Position numbers and translations under genes: made by a program
Source: Proteles cristata cristata
Lineage: Eukaryota; Chordata; Mammalia; Carnivora; Hyaenidae
NCBI GenBank assembly: GCA_017311185.1
Contig: JAESUZ010005462.1
Span: 2,232,001 to 2,296,000, forward strand
Length of the DNA: 64,000 nt
Direction of reading: 5' to 3'
Part shown: one piece after another, positions 1 through 10,769 of the stretch
Layout: each line of letters starts with the position of its first letter
Position numbering within the stretch: the stretch's first letter is position 1
The notes under the pieces: generated by a model
What the model saw: only the letters and a program-made list of their open reading frames with translations
What the model was told of the DNA's origin: nothing
Database searches by the model: none

Positions 1-10
1 GGTGCCCCTA

Positions 11-140
11 AATTTTTTTTTAATGTTTATTTATTTTGAGAGGAGAGACAGAGTGAGCAGGGGAGGGGCAGAGAGAAAGGGAGACACAGAATTTGAAGCA
101 AGCTCCAGGATGTTTAACTGATAAGCCACCCAGGTGCCCC
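11..140 (-). mobile_element. CAN-SINE, antisense, internally deleted
   Basis: Antisense A-rich tail and GA-rich body followed by 'GATAAGCCACCCAGGTGCCCC'-type head (about 120-140); the middle is missing. Bases 1-8 (GGTGCCCC) look like the head of another antisense SINE cut by the window edge. Confidence 0.8.
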
Positions 141-1170
141 CCGAAAACAGGCTTTTAACTCTAGAGAACAAATAGGTGGTTACCAGAGGGGAAGGGGTAG
201 GAAGATGGGTAAAATAGGTGAAGGGGATTAAGAGTACACTTATCATGATGACACTGAGTAATCTATGGAATTGTTGAATCACTATGTTGTATACCTCACG
301 CTAATATAACACTGTATGTTAAGTATACTGGAATTGAAAAAAAAAAAGAACAGAACAAAAAACTCCAGACAGGCACAAAGATGTAGGCTAAATTCTTTGC
401 TGATGAGAAATTCTTTACTGTCAGTTCTACAGCAATTCATGAATAGGTTCAGAGTAGCCAAGAGAATATAAAAATACAAGCAATAAGCAATTAGTAACTA
501 ATCAATTATTTGAAATCAACTTGATCATCATCTTAAGCCATCTGTGAGGGATGGGAAATTCAAGAATATTTGAATATTTGAATGGAGTAAACTCCATTTT
601 GACCTGTTGCTTACAAGTAAACCCCTTCCCACAGGGCCCGGGTGATGGGTGGGAGCTAACATCAGGGTACTTGGGGACCTGGGACAGTTTCCAGGCCTTG
701 GGATGCCAGGGAGCAGAGCCTATGACCGGGGGTGTCTTACCTCAAAGTTAAACTGTTGAAATTATTTTCTAATGTCTTCATATGTAGAGTCACAGAGAGA
801 TACCCTGAAAAGAGAGATGGAGAAAATTTTAATTATAAAATTTAAGCTCATGTCCCATAAAGTAAAACATATAACAATGTTTTATAAATCCCATAATTAA
901 CTTGTGGAAAGCACAACATTGCACTTATAAAAGCATCTATTTGTTAAAGATAAAATTTAAAAACATACATAATGCTTGGCATTTCTTAATTAAAATTTTT
1001 TTTTTATTAAACCAGGAGACTCAAAAAGTGATATTAGCCTGGGCATTGTCTAAACCTCTATGAGGCCTTACCTCATGGACAGAGGACCTCATGATGCCAC
1101 CATCCTGAGTAATTACACCAGGAAGCAGTGCAGACCTACCAAATGGACACAAATTGTCTCTTCTCTTCTT
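141..1170. other. Intergenic stretch before the serpin relic
   Basis: No gene recognised. The GC-richer part (540-760) and its 66-codon open frame resemble no family I know; an old LTR is possible but unproven. The stretch next to the serpin relic (1020-1170) would be its last intron. Confidence 0.4.
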
Positions 1171-1174
1171 CCAG

Positions 1175-1539
1175 GTGGAAAATGAACTTACACATGAAAA
1201 GCTCAGCAAGCGGACAAAGCCAGGAGCAATGAACAACAAAGAAAACTGAGCTACGGGGTCTGTTCTTGGTGGTTAGGGGATTAATGCTTTTGACAATACC
1301 ACGCCTGACTTTTCTGGCATGCTGTCCAAGACAGAGCTGTCTGGGTCCAAGTCTGTGCACAGGTCTTTTGTGGAGGTCAATCAGGAAAACACAGAAGTGA
1401 CTGCTGTAACTGCTGCTGTGGTCAAGCTGGCAAAATTCGCAAACCCCAAAGGTTGAATACCGATCACCTGTTCCTTTTCTCTGTCCAGCATCACAGAACA
1501 AAGAAGATTCTGTTCTGTGGAAAGTTCTCCTCTCCATAA
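1175..1539 (+). pseudogene. Decayed last exon of a clade B serpin (SERPINB6/B9-like)
   Basis: After a good acceptor (TTCTTCTTCCAG, ending 1174) the frame reads VENELTHEKLSKRTKPGAM, the usual start of the last ov-serpin exon. A TGA follows at 1247. The same frame continues as SVL..GINAFD and then DFSGM and VHRSFVEVNQENTE, matching the serpin [13 protein letters not shown] motif. Further stops are at 1274 (TAG) and 1454 (TGA). After a frameshift the reading is DHLFLFSVQHHRTKKILF and CGKFSSP with a stop at 1537-1539, the normal ov-serpin C-terminus. About 60 bases seem deleted in frame near 1247. The kept acceptor argues for an unprocessed duplicate, not a retrocopy. Human has SERPINB9P1 between SERPINB1 and SERPINB9, and this could be its counterpart. 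No earlier exons were recognised. Confidence 0.85.
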
Positions 1540-1631
1540 GCCAATTCTTTCTGGCTGCTGTGCTGTATCTTTCTCTTAAGCTTTACATTATATATGTGTT
1601 GACCTCAGCCCCACAGGAGGGAGAACACCCT

Positions 1632-1637
1632 AATAAA
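1632..1637 (+). promoter_or_regulatory. Relic poly(A) signal of the serpin pseudogene
   Basis: AATAAA 93 bases after the ancestral stop of the serpin relic, in a plausible position for its 3' end. It may be chance. Confidence 0.4.
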
Positions 1638-1661
1638 GGAGATCATTTGAAATTCTGAGCT

Positions 1662-1868
1662 CACAGTTGGTTAAAGTTAAGCATCTAACTTCGGCTCAGG
1701 TCATGATCTCACAGTTCATGGGTTCAAGCCCTACATCGGGCTCTGTGCTGACAGCTCAGAGCCTGGAGCCTGCTTTGGATTCTGTGTCTCCCTCTCTCTC
1801 TGCCCCTTCCCCTGCTCATGCTATGTCTTTCCCTCTCTCTAAAAAGTAAATAAACATTAAAAAAAATT
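1662..1868 (+). mobile_element. CAN-SINE, sense, head-truncated
   Basis: Begins in the head (GGTTAAAGTTAAGCATC), then GGCTCAGGTCATGATCTCAC, a CT-rich body and a tail AAATAAACATTAAAAA. The reading frame inside it is SINE sequence. Confidence 0.88.
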
Positions 1869-2243
1869 GAAATTCTGAGCTCAGAACTTAATGATATGTG
1901 TACTTACACTTTATGCTGTGATATTCAACAACTTTAGGATGTTCTGAGGATACACTGGAAATTAGAGCAGGATTGGAGTAGAATGTTAATTTGGGTTTAG
2001 AAAGAAAATTCCTCTTCTCAGGTTGGAGGAGCAAATGGCTGTTCAGTTTTCTCTACAAAGGGTAGATCTCTAATGCCTGTCTGTCAGCATTCAACCTTGA
2101 CCCTTACAAGGCCTTCCGGGGCTTCAAACCACCTGCTGTTTCATCTCAGTATTGACAATTTTCTGTCCTCTGCTTTCAGGATAAAGATCACAGATAAAAA
2201 TACTTCCTTATTTGAACCCCCTTCCAATCTCCCCCTTTTTTAA

Positions 2244-2326
2244 GTGGGTGTTGAACTCACAACACTGAGATCAATACCTGAGCTGAGATCAAGAGTCAGA
2301 CACTTAACTGACCACCCAGGCGCCCC
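2244..2326 (-). mobile_element. CAN-SINE, antisense head fragment
   Basis: Only the head half is left: AACTCACAACACTGAGATC then CACTTAACTGACCACCCAGG and CGCCCC at 2326. It looks old. Confidence 0.75.
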
Positions 2327-2759
2327 TGTTGTTTAACCACTTTAAACCTCTTGAAAATGTACTTGAAACATCGCTCATTCTGAGATATGGAAAGATAAAA
2401 GGGCTGATCTACTTGTTTTTGAGAATGCTCTTATCTAAGGGAACTCTAAAAGCTATAGAACTTCCTGATCCATTGGTTCACTTGTCTGGACTCTGATTCT
2501 TCTCTCAAGAGTAATTATCATTTGTCCTGAGGTTATGTCTTTATTTACCATCCTGGCCTGCAATGTCCTCATACTGCAGTGAATTCACAAGGAAGGAAGC
2601 CCTTGGCCAAGATTTCTGCTTGACCCATTGGTTCTCTCTTCTGGTTCTCTGTAAGGCACAGGATCTTTAAACACAGCTTTACACAGAATAAGGAACAAGG
2701 GAATTTTAGACTGTACATCCATATAAGCACAATAGACTGTAAGTTATAAAAATAAACTC

Positions 2760-2802
2760 AAAGGTGATTTTACCCAGAAAGGGGAGCAGTTTGGTTTCTG
2801 TA
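2760..2802. repeat. Left arm of a 43-base imperfect inverted repeat
   Basis: Reverse complement of 3686-3726 with one mismatch and two single-base indels. Core GGTGATTTTACCC then GGGAGCAGTTTG. The arms are 883 bases apart. No known transposon end was recognised. Confidence 0.8.
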
Positions 2803-2959
2803 ATGTACGGTTCAGATTGATCTTTATAACTGAACAGGAAATCATGTGAAGTTTTTGGAAATGTCAAAAAATTTGAATATTGACATCACACAAACTTTCC
2901 AATTTCAACATTAGCTGTATGTATTCTCATTGCCAAGGTTATTAGGCAGCCTCAGATAT

Positions 2960-3870
2960 GAGGTAGACTGAAGAGAAAGAAATGAAACTGTGGGAAAACC
3001 AAGGGGGTTTCACTTGAGGGATTATGACTAGACATTTCTTTCTGGCTTCAGTATCAAGGAATCTGAGGGATTCCCTGCATGCCTCTCTTGATTAAAAGTA
3101 ATATTACTAATGAACAACTAATAGGTACATGGATGGTGGATGGTGGGAACAGGTTTCTCATTGCTGGCATGGAAGAGATACAGTGGAGAAACCTGACAAA
3201 CACTACCTTCGTCAGGTGACAAGGTCAATATCAACAGTGATAAGTCATCTGGATAACATATGTCCTTGATATGATTTGATGAGAACAGCACTTTACGTTT
3301 GTGATCTTCCTCCCAAAAGCCTATAACCCCTGTCTAACAATATGAAAAATGTCAGATAAATCCAATAGAGGAGGCATTCTACAAAATACCTGATCTACTC
3401 TTCCAAACTGTTAAGATCATCAAAACAAAGAAAGTCTGAAAATCTGTCAAAGCCAAGATGAGCCTCAGGACTAAATGTGAGGACAAATATAATGTTGTGT
3501 CTTGACTGGAATCCTGGAATAGAAAAAGAACATTAGGTAAAAACTAAGAAAATATGAATCAATTATGAACTTTAATGATGAATCAGTATTTAATTCATTA
3601 GTTGTAAGACATGTACCACATTAATGTAAGATGTGAATGATAAGAGAAACTACTATCTTTAAAACTTTTCAGATCTTTACAATGCTACAGAAATCAAACT
3701 GCTCCCTTTTGGGTAAAATCACCTTTATTGCTACCATGTGGAGGCATCAGAAAATGTCCTTAACTGCAGCCCCACACACAATTTTTGTTTAAGTTAAGTT
3801 TCTTCTTATAGTAGCTTCTGTAAATCTAAAACTATTCTTAAAAAAAAAGTTTTGTTTTGTTTTGTTTTTT
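2960..3870 (+). mobile_element. Ancient LINE (L1ME/HAL1-like) 3' part, sense
   Basis: Phrases such as GATCCTGGAATAG-type, 'GTAAGACATGTACCACATTA' and 'CTGTAAATCTAAAACTATTC' followed by an A/T-rich tail are typical of old L1-type 3' ends. It is interrupted by the inverted-repeat arm near 3686. The family name is uncertain. Confidence 0.4.
3686..3726. repeat. Right arm of the imperfect inverted repeat
   Basis: Pairs with 2760-2802. It interrupts an old L1-like 3' end on the + strand (about 2960-3870). Confidence 0.8.
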
Positions 3871-3899
3871 TAAAAGAAAGTCTTAAGAGACATGTCAAC

Positions 3900-6010
3900 T
3901 AAAAATAGTGATAGTAGCTCTAGCTAGTGTAATAAGGCAAGAAAAAAATAAAAGGCATATAGATTAGAAGTGAAGAAATAAAACTGTTCTTTTTCACAGA
4001 TGATATGATTGTCTATGTAAAAACTCAAAAGGAATCTAAAAAATAAAACCCTCCTTGAACTAATAAATGAATTCAGTAACTTCAAAGTGAAGTACAATCA
4101 TTCCAAAGAAAATGAAATAGTTAAGCTGAAGTGTGGTAAAACGTGTATAAGATTTGTATGTTGAAAATTACAAAATGCTTATGAGAGAATTCAAAGACAG
4201 TCTAAATAGAAAGACATACCATGCTCATGAATTGGAAGGCTCAACATAGTAAAAAGTCAATTCTTCTCTATGATCTACAGGTTATGGAGGCTTCCTATTA
4301 GAATCCCAGCAAGGTTTTTTGTAGACACTGGAAGCTTATTTTAAATTTTGTATGGAAAGGCAAAAGACATAGAATAGCTTAAAAAGTTTTTTTTAAAAAG
4401 AAGACTAACATGGGAGGAATTATTCTACCCAGTATTAAGGCTTATTTTATTACTACAGTAATCAAGATAACATGGTATCAGTGGAGGGTAAAATACATGG
4501 ATCAATGGCACAGATTAAAGAACCCAGAAATAGATGCACACAAATGTACTCAGTTGGTTTTTGACAAATGTGCAAAAGCAATTTCATGGAGGAAGGATAG
4601 CTTTTTGGACAAATGATGCTGGAACAACTGGGCATCCATAGGCAAAAAAATAAAAATAAAAAGGAACTTTGACTTAACTGTCACATCTAATACAAAAATT
4701 AACTCAAAATGGATTATAGATTTACATGTAAAATATAAAACTATAAAACTTTTAGACCTAGGGTTAGATGAAAAGTTCTTAGGCTTGACACTAAAAGCAC
4801 AATCCATAAAAGGAAAATTGGATAAATTGGACCTCACCCAAAATTAAAATTTTCTTCTCGGCAAAAGACTGTGAAGAGAATGAAAAGACAAGCTTCAGAC
4901 TGGGAGAAGATATTTGCAAACTATATATGTGACAAATGACTTGTATAGAGAATGTATAAAGAGTCTCAAAAGTCCACAGCAAAACAAAAAATCCAGTTAG
5001 GAAATGGATAAAAGTTAGGCACCTGGGTGGCTCAGTCAGTTAAGCATCCAACTACAGCTCAGGTCAAGATCTCATGGTTCACAAGTTTGAGTCCTGCGTC
5101 GGGCTCTGTGCTGACAGCTCAATGCCTGGAGCCTGCTTCAGATTCTGTGTCTCCCTCTCTCTCTGCCCCTTCCTCACTGGCACACTCTATTTCTCAAAAA
5201 TAAATAAACCCCCAAAAAAAATTAAAAAAAGGAAATGGGCAAAAGTCATGATCGATATTACAACAGAGAGGATTTACAGATGGCAGATAAACACACGAAA
5301 AGATGTTTAATATCATTAGCCATTCAGGAAATGCAAACTAAAACCCACAATGTGATATCACTCCACACCTTTCAGACTAAAATGAAAAATAGTGATAACA
5401 CCAAATGCTGGCAAGGATTTGGAGAAACTGGATCATTCAGACATCATCACTGGTAGGGATGCAAACTAGTACAGACACTCTAGAAATAGTTGGTAGTTTC
5501 TTTAAAAATGAAACCTGCATTTAGTATATGACCCAACAACTGTAACTTGGACATTTATTCCAGAAACAAGAAAACTTTTGTTTGTAAATAAACCTGAGCA
5601 CAAATTATTTGTAGTGACTGTACTCATAATTGCCCCAAACTGAAAATCACCTAAATCTCAATAGATGATTTGTTTAAAAAGCCATATACCATGGAATACT
5701 CCTCAGCAATAAAAAGCAATGAACCATTGATACATGCATCAACTTGAATGGACCTCAAGAAAAGTATGCTGACTGAAAAAAAGCCAATTCCTAAATGTTA
5801 TATACTGTATAATTCTATTTATTTTTCTTGAAATTATGAAATTATAGATAAGGAGAATATATTGGTAGTTGCCAAGGGGTGGGAGAAGGGGACAGGGTGT
5901 TTGGGGTGGCTATGAAGGGATAGCAAGAGAGAGCTTTGTGGTAAAAGAACTGTTCTGTATGTATGGTGATTAAACAAATAAAATTGCACAGAACCATGCA
6001 TTACTGGGGA
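3900..6010 (+). mobile_element. Old L1, sense, ORF2 3' half and 3' UTR
   Basis: Decayed L1 ORF2 and 3' region: 'GATGATATGATTGTCTATGT', 'TTCCTATTAGAATCCCAGCA', 'TGCTGGAACAACTGGGCATC', 'CATGGAATACTCCTCAGCAA' and a 3' end near 6000. It is split by a SINE at 5017-5230. Short open frames at 4410-4982 are L1 remnants. Confidence 0.75.
5017..5230 (+). mobile_element. CAN-SINE, sense, inserted in L1
   Basis: Full-length form from GGCACCTGGGTGGCTCAGTC to the A-rich tail. Flanked by a 16-base duplication of L1 target (5000-5015 and 5231-5246, two mismatches). Confidence 0.92.
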
Positions 6011-6496
6011 AATATAATTAAAAACAAATTCTCCTGCCTATCCAGAAAACATTTCTACAAAGGCAGAAGAGAAAGAAAACAATTTATTATTGAACCAGAA
6101 TGTAGTGTACATCCCAGGTAATCCACTAAAAGACTGAAAAGATGGAAAGAAGTCTTAGCCTTTTATATATAAAAGTTGTAGCCTGGCAAGTTCTCAAGAT
6201 AAAAAAATAACTTGATGATCCTCAAATAAAATGACCTAAAAGTATCATTTATTACATACAGTTCATTCTAAATTCACCTGGTAGGTGGGGTGTACATCTG
6301 TGATGATTAAAAGGAAAAAAGAACCAGAGGTAGGTTTGTAAGGTGGAAGGAGATGCCCACTGAAGGTAGGCTCTACTATCCCTTAGGAACTAAGAGACAA
6401 GAATGGTGTCTTCTTTGATGATTGCATTTCAAAGATATGGTTCCTAAGTCCTTGAGAGAAAGCCCTGGGTTATAAAGCTGGTGAGAAATTCATTCA

Positions 6497-6590
6497 TATT
6501 TTTATTTTTTAAAAATAGTTTATTGTCAAGTTGGTTTCCATATAACACCCAGTGCTCATCCCCACAAGTGCCCTCCTCCATGCCCATTTT
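6497..6590 (-). mobile_element. L1 3'-end fragment, antisense
   Basis: 'TTTATTGTCAAGTTGGTTTC' and CACCCAGTGCTCATCCC, the 3' terminus of young carnivore L1, strongly 5' truncated (about 90 bases). Confidence 0.75.
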
Positions 6591-7290
6591 TAAAAGATTT
6601 ACAAATGTCTCAAAGGAATAGTGAAAGAATGTATACTGACAGCTTTTTCTAAAAAAGTGCTCTGAAAGAGATGGGGGTGAGGGAAGAGTCTCTTTCCTTT
6701 TTTGTATCATGAAAGAATAATGTTTTGATTTTATTTGCATTTGCCCTTAGAACAACAATAACGGCAAATGCACAAGCACATGCATGAGCACGTGTGTATA
6801 AAATCTGTGAAATATGAATAAATCCTGAGGACTATACCAATGTCAATTTCCTGGCTTTGCTATTGTACCTCAGTTATGCAAGATGGTACCACAGTACCAG
6901 GAAGAAGGATGTACAGGACATTTCTGTACATTTTTTTTACAACTTCCTATAAATCTGTAATCATTTCAAATAAAAGGCTTCTCAAAAACATGGTAAGAGA
7001 CTGGTGTTGGGAAAACTGATGGCTACACGCAAAAGAATGAAACAGAACCATTGGGTTACACCACACACAAAGATAAATTCAAAATGGATTAAGGACCTAA
7101 ATGTGAGACCTGACACTACAAAAATCCTGTAAGAGAGCACAAGCACTAATTTCTCTGACACTGGACACAACTTCTTTCTATATATGTCTCCCGAGGCAAG
7201 GGAAACAAAAGCAAAAATAAACTATTGGGATGTCATCAAAATAAAAAGCTTTTGCACAATGAAGGAAACAAGGAAACTAGAAGACAACCT

Positions 7291-7505
7291 AGGGCACCTG
7301 AGTGGCTCAGTAGATTAAGTGTCCGATTCTTGGTTTTGGCTCAGGTCATGACCTCACAGTTGGTGGGAGCTAGCCCAGCGTTGGACTCTGTACTGACAGC
7401 ACAGAACCTGCTTGGGGTTTTCTCTCTCCCTCTATCTCTGCCTTTCCCCTGCTTATGCGTTCTCTCTTTCTCTCTCTCAAAATAAATAAGTAAATTTAAA
7501 AAGAA
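7291..7505 (+). mobile_element. CAN-SINE, sense, inserted in L1
   Basis: GGCACCTGAGTGGCTCAG head, extra TTGG in the pyrimidine-rich start, tail AAATAAATAAGTAAA. Similar 16-base flanks at 7275-7290 and 7506-7521 (two mismatches). Confidence 0.9.
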
Positions 7506-7640
7506 AACTAAATGACAACCTACTGTCATTACTGAATGGGAGAAGTCATTTGGAAATAACATCTCTGATAAAGAGTTAGTATCTAAAATAAATAAAGAAC
7601 TTATAAAGCTCAACATTAAAAAATAAATGATTCAATTAAG

Positions 7641-7835
7641 GGGTGCTTGGGTGGCTCAGTTGCTTAAGTGTTCAACTTTGAACCAAGTCATGATCTTGTG
7701 GTTTGTGAGTTCAAGCCCCGTGTCAAGTTCTGTGCTGACAGCTCGGAGCCTGGAACCTGCTTCCGATTCTGTTTCCCCTGCCACCCTGACTCCTCTCTCA
7801 AAAATAAAAATGAACATTAAAAACATTTTTAAATA
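7641..7835 (+). mobile_element. CAN-SINE, sense, inserted in L1
   Basis: GGGTGCTTGGGTGGCTCAG head through AAAATAAAAATGAAC tail; diverged, so older. Confidence 0.88.
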
Positions 7836-8017
7836 GGCAGAAGATGTGAGCAGACATTCAAAGGAGGCACACAGATGGCCAACAGACACCTGAAAAGATG
7901 CTCAACATCACTCATCATCAGGGAAATGCAAATCAAAATACAAGATATCACTTTACACCTGTCAGAATGGCTAAAATAAAAAACACAAGAAACAAAGGTA
8001 GAAGAGAATGTGAAGAG

Positions 8018-8240
8018 TGGCGCCTGGATGTCTCAGTCGGTTAAGCATTTTCCTTCGGCTCAGGTCATGATCTCACAGTTCGTGGGTTTGAGCCCCGTGT
8101 CGAGCTCTGTGCTGACAACTAGCTCAGAACCTGGAGCCTGCTTCAAACTCTGTGTCTCCCTTTCTCTCTGACCCTCCCCTGCTCATGCTCTCTCTCTCTC
8201 TCTCAGAAATAAATAAAATGATAAAAATTTTTAAATAAAA
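8018..8240 (+). mobile_element. CAN-SINE, sense, inserted in L1
   Basis: GTGGCGCCTGGATGTCTCAG head, CT-rich body, CAGAAATAAATAAAATG tail. Confidence 0.9.
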
Positions 8241-8507
8241 AAACAAAGAAGGTATGGAGAAAAAGGAACCCTCATACACTGTTGATGGGAGTGCAGATTG
8301 GTGCAGCCACTCTGGAAAATAGTATGGAGGTTCCTAAAAAGTTAAAAATGGAACTACCCTATGAGCTAGTAATTGCACTACTGGATATTTACCCAAAGAA
8401 TACAAAAACACTAAATTCAAGGGATACGTGCACCTTATGTTTATTGCATCTTTATTTACAATAGCCAAATTATGTGCCCATCCATAGATAAAATGAATAA
8501 AGATGTG

Positions 8508-8550
<43 letters not shown>
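8508..8550. repeat. (TCTA)n tetranucleotide microsatellite
   Basis: About ten perfect TCTA units inside the L1 3' UTR. Probably length-polymorphic. Confidence 0.9.
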
Positions 8551-8744
8551 ATCTTTCATCTATTTATCATCTATATTCGGCCATAAAAGGGAATGAAATC
8601 TTGCCATTTACAACAACATGGATGGAGCTAGCTTATTTTGCTTAGCAAAGGTAAAGACAAATGCCACATGATTTCACTTATATGTGGAATATAAGAAACA
8701 AACAAATGAACAAAGGGAAATAAAAGGGTAGAAAGACAAATCCA

Positions 8745-8812
8745 TCTCCCCTCTCCCCCCCAAACCCATCAGTCCTCAGTTTGTTCTCAGCATTCAAGAG
8801 AGAGGGTCTTTT
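8745..8812 (-). mobile_element. Short L1 3' UTR piece, antisense
   Basis: 'CAGTTTGTTCTCAGCATTCA' and neighbouring C-rich sequence match the antisense L1 3' UTR also seen at 21085-21110 and 36340. It directly follows a sense L1. Confidence 0.5.
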
Positions 8813-8813
8813 A

Positions 8814-9017
8814 AAAATTTTTTTTAAACATTTATTCATACCTTGAGAGACAGAGCATTAGTGGGAGAAAGGCAGAGAGAGAGAGGGAAACAGAGAATCT
8901 GAGACAGGCTCCAAGCTCTGAGCTGTCAGCACAGAGCCTGGCGCAGGGTTGGAACCCACGAACTGTGAGATCATGACCTGAGTCCAAGTGGACACTTAAC
9001 CGAGCTACCCAGCTGCC

Positions 9018-9020
<3 letters not shown>
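8814..9020 (-). mobile_element. CAN-SINE, antisense
   Basis: T-rich tail, GA-rich body, then TGAGCTGTCAGCACAGAGCC and the head ending CTGCCCC. It is inserted in the GA-rich part of a second antisense SINE (9021-9191). Confidence 0.9.

Positions 9021-9066
<46 letters not shown>
9020..9066. repeat. (GA)n microsatellite between two SINEs
   Basis: About 23 perfect GA units at the junction of two antisense SINEs, expanded from the GA-rich SINE body. Confidence 0.9.
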
Positions 9067-9068
<2 letters not shown>

Positions 9069-9191
9069 CTTAAGCAGGCTCCACACTCAGCGAAGAGCTT
9101 GACACAGGGCTCGATCCCACAATCCTGGGATCATGACCTGGGCAAAAATCAAGAATTGGATGTTCAACTGACTGAGCCACCCAGGTGCCCT
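9067..9191 (-). mobile_element. CAN-SINE, antisense, head half
   Basis: AAGCAGGCTCCACACTCAG through GACTGAGCCACCCAGGTGCC. Its body is continued by the GA repeat on the left. Confidence 0.88.
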
Positions 9192-9787
9192 GACAGGTAT
9201 ACTTGTAAAAGAAAATTAATTTTATGAAAATTTCTGCTATCCTAGTAAGGGGAAACTGAACTTATTTGAAGCAGGAAAACTACAGGAATGTTCCTGGCAT
9301 TAAACATCACAGCAGATCACTGGGTTTTTAAATAATGATGACATTTGGCCCTCTAGTGGATAAAGTTATGTTACACAGCTAACATTTTAACATCAGGTTT
9401 GTGCCATTATTTGGCAGAAAATAAAAGGACTAGAAGAAATTTTCATAAGTTATTTTATCTGTGTCTCTAATATCAATCATTAAGCTACCCAAGCGAGATA
9501 TGAGAATGTAGCTAATTCAGAATTTCCCAGGAGCAACTAGACATCTGCAGGCATAGCCCAGGGGCCAAAGTTATTCATTGTCATGAAATTACTGTGTCTC
9601 ACCTAAAGCTCTCATACCATTTACAAGAAAACATTATTTGCAGAGTGATTTTGAGTCATTTTTCTTGTTTTAACAAGTTAAAAATAAGTTATTGAAATAA
9701 GTTTAATAATTACTTAAGATAGATCAAGTAATTGTCATATTTCTCTTTTAAAATAAACATAGCTCTAGGTATGCAAAAATTAACTTA
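9192..9787. other. Intergenic, nothing recognised
   Basis: AT-rich unique-looking sequence with no open frame of note and no repeat that I recognise. Confidence 0.4.
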
Positions 9788-9994
9788 AATTTTGTTAACG
9801 TTTATTTATTTTTTGAGAGAGACAGAGTGTGAGCCAGGAAGGGTCAAAGAGAGAGGGAAATACAAAATCTGAAGCAGGCTGCAGGCTCTGAGATGGCAGC
9901 ACAGAGCCCGATATGGGGCTTGAACTCAGGAACCTCCAGGTCACGACCTGAGCTGAAATCGGACACTTAACCAACTGAGACACTCAAGCACCCC
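9788..9994 (-). mobile_element. CAN-SINE, antisense
   Basis: GTTTATTTATTTTTTGAGAG tail end through the diverged head ACACTCAAGCACCCC. Confidence 0.88.
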
Positions 9995-10102
9995 GCTTAA
10001 CTAAAAATTAACTTTTTAAGTTTAAAATGTTTCCATGCTCATGAAATACTGTAAATTTTGTTTATGTCTTTAAAGATTGATTATCTAAAGCAAAATATCC
10101 AC

Positions 10103-10315
10103 GGGGCGCCTGGGTGGCTCAGTCGGTTAAGCGTCCGACTTTGGCTCAGGTCAGATCTCATGGTTGGTGGGTTCAAGCCCCGCATCAGGCTCTGTGCTGA
10201 CAGCCCAGAGCCTGGAGCCTGTTTCAAATTCTGTGTCTCCCTCTCTCTCTGCCACTCCCCCACTCATGCTCTGTCTCAAAAATAAATAAAATATAAAAAT
10301 AATTAAAAAATAAAA
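10103..10315 (+). mobile_element. CAN-SINE, sense, well preserved
   Basis: GGGGCGCCTGGGTGGCTCAG head through AAATAAATAAAATATAAAAA tail. Flanks of 11 bases, CAAAATATCCA at 10091 and CAAAATATCTA at 10316. Confidence 0.93.
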
Positions 10316-10456
10316 CAAAATATCTAGAGAGCACAACATGGAAATAATTTACCTATAAGAACTACATGTAACATAATCACAAAACACTATTGTAAGACAT
10401 AACTCCATCCAGCTTCATGTTGATTAAAAATGTAATGGTTTGCTTAATTACAGTTT

Positions 10457-10565
10457 CTTTTTCTAATGTTTATTTATTTTTGAGAGACAGAGAGAGCACA
10501 TGCTTGCAGAAGGGGCAAAGGGAGGGCAGAGAGAGAGAGAGAGAGAGAGACCCCCAAGCAGGGAC
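10457..10565 (-). mobile_element. CAN-SINE, antisense, head missing
   Basis: TTCTAATGTTTATTTATTTT then a GA-rich body with a short (GA)n run at 10530-10549; it stops before the head. Confidence 0.75.
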
Positions 10566-10769
10566 AAATCTCATGGGAAAGCTGTCAAGGGAGAAAGATT
10601 TGCCATGAAAACTAGCTCACCGGTCCAGGACTCCTTTATCTCTTGCTCATATGTTTTACTCCTTTCTCAGTTTAACTGTAATTATAAATACAGTGACTTG
10701 TCAGGCATTTGGAGGTATGTTAGTCTGTTAGCTCACTTGACATTTTATTTCGCTTATAATTAAATATAA

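Larger units (their letters stand above)
6985..8735 (+). mobile_element. L1, sense, ORF2 end and 3' UTR, split by three SINEs
   Basis: L1 phrases 'CAAAATGGATTAAGGACCTA', 'CTCATCATCAGGGAAATGCA', 'CACTCTGGAAAATAGTATGG' and 'AAATCTTGCCATTTACAACA' occur in order on the + strand. Three sense SINEs sit inside at 7291-7505, 7641-7835 and 8018-8240, and a (TCTA)n microsatellite at 8508-8550. Confidence 0.8.

Noticed and set aside
541..760. GC-richer stretch with a 66-codon frame, considered as an earlier exon of the serpin relic or an LTR
   Set aside because: No serpin motif in any frame and no LTR ends that could be shown.
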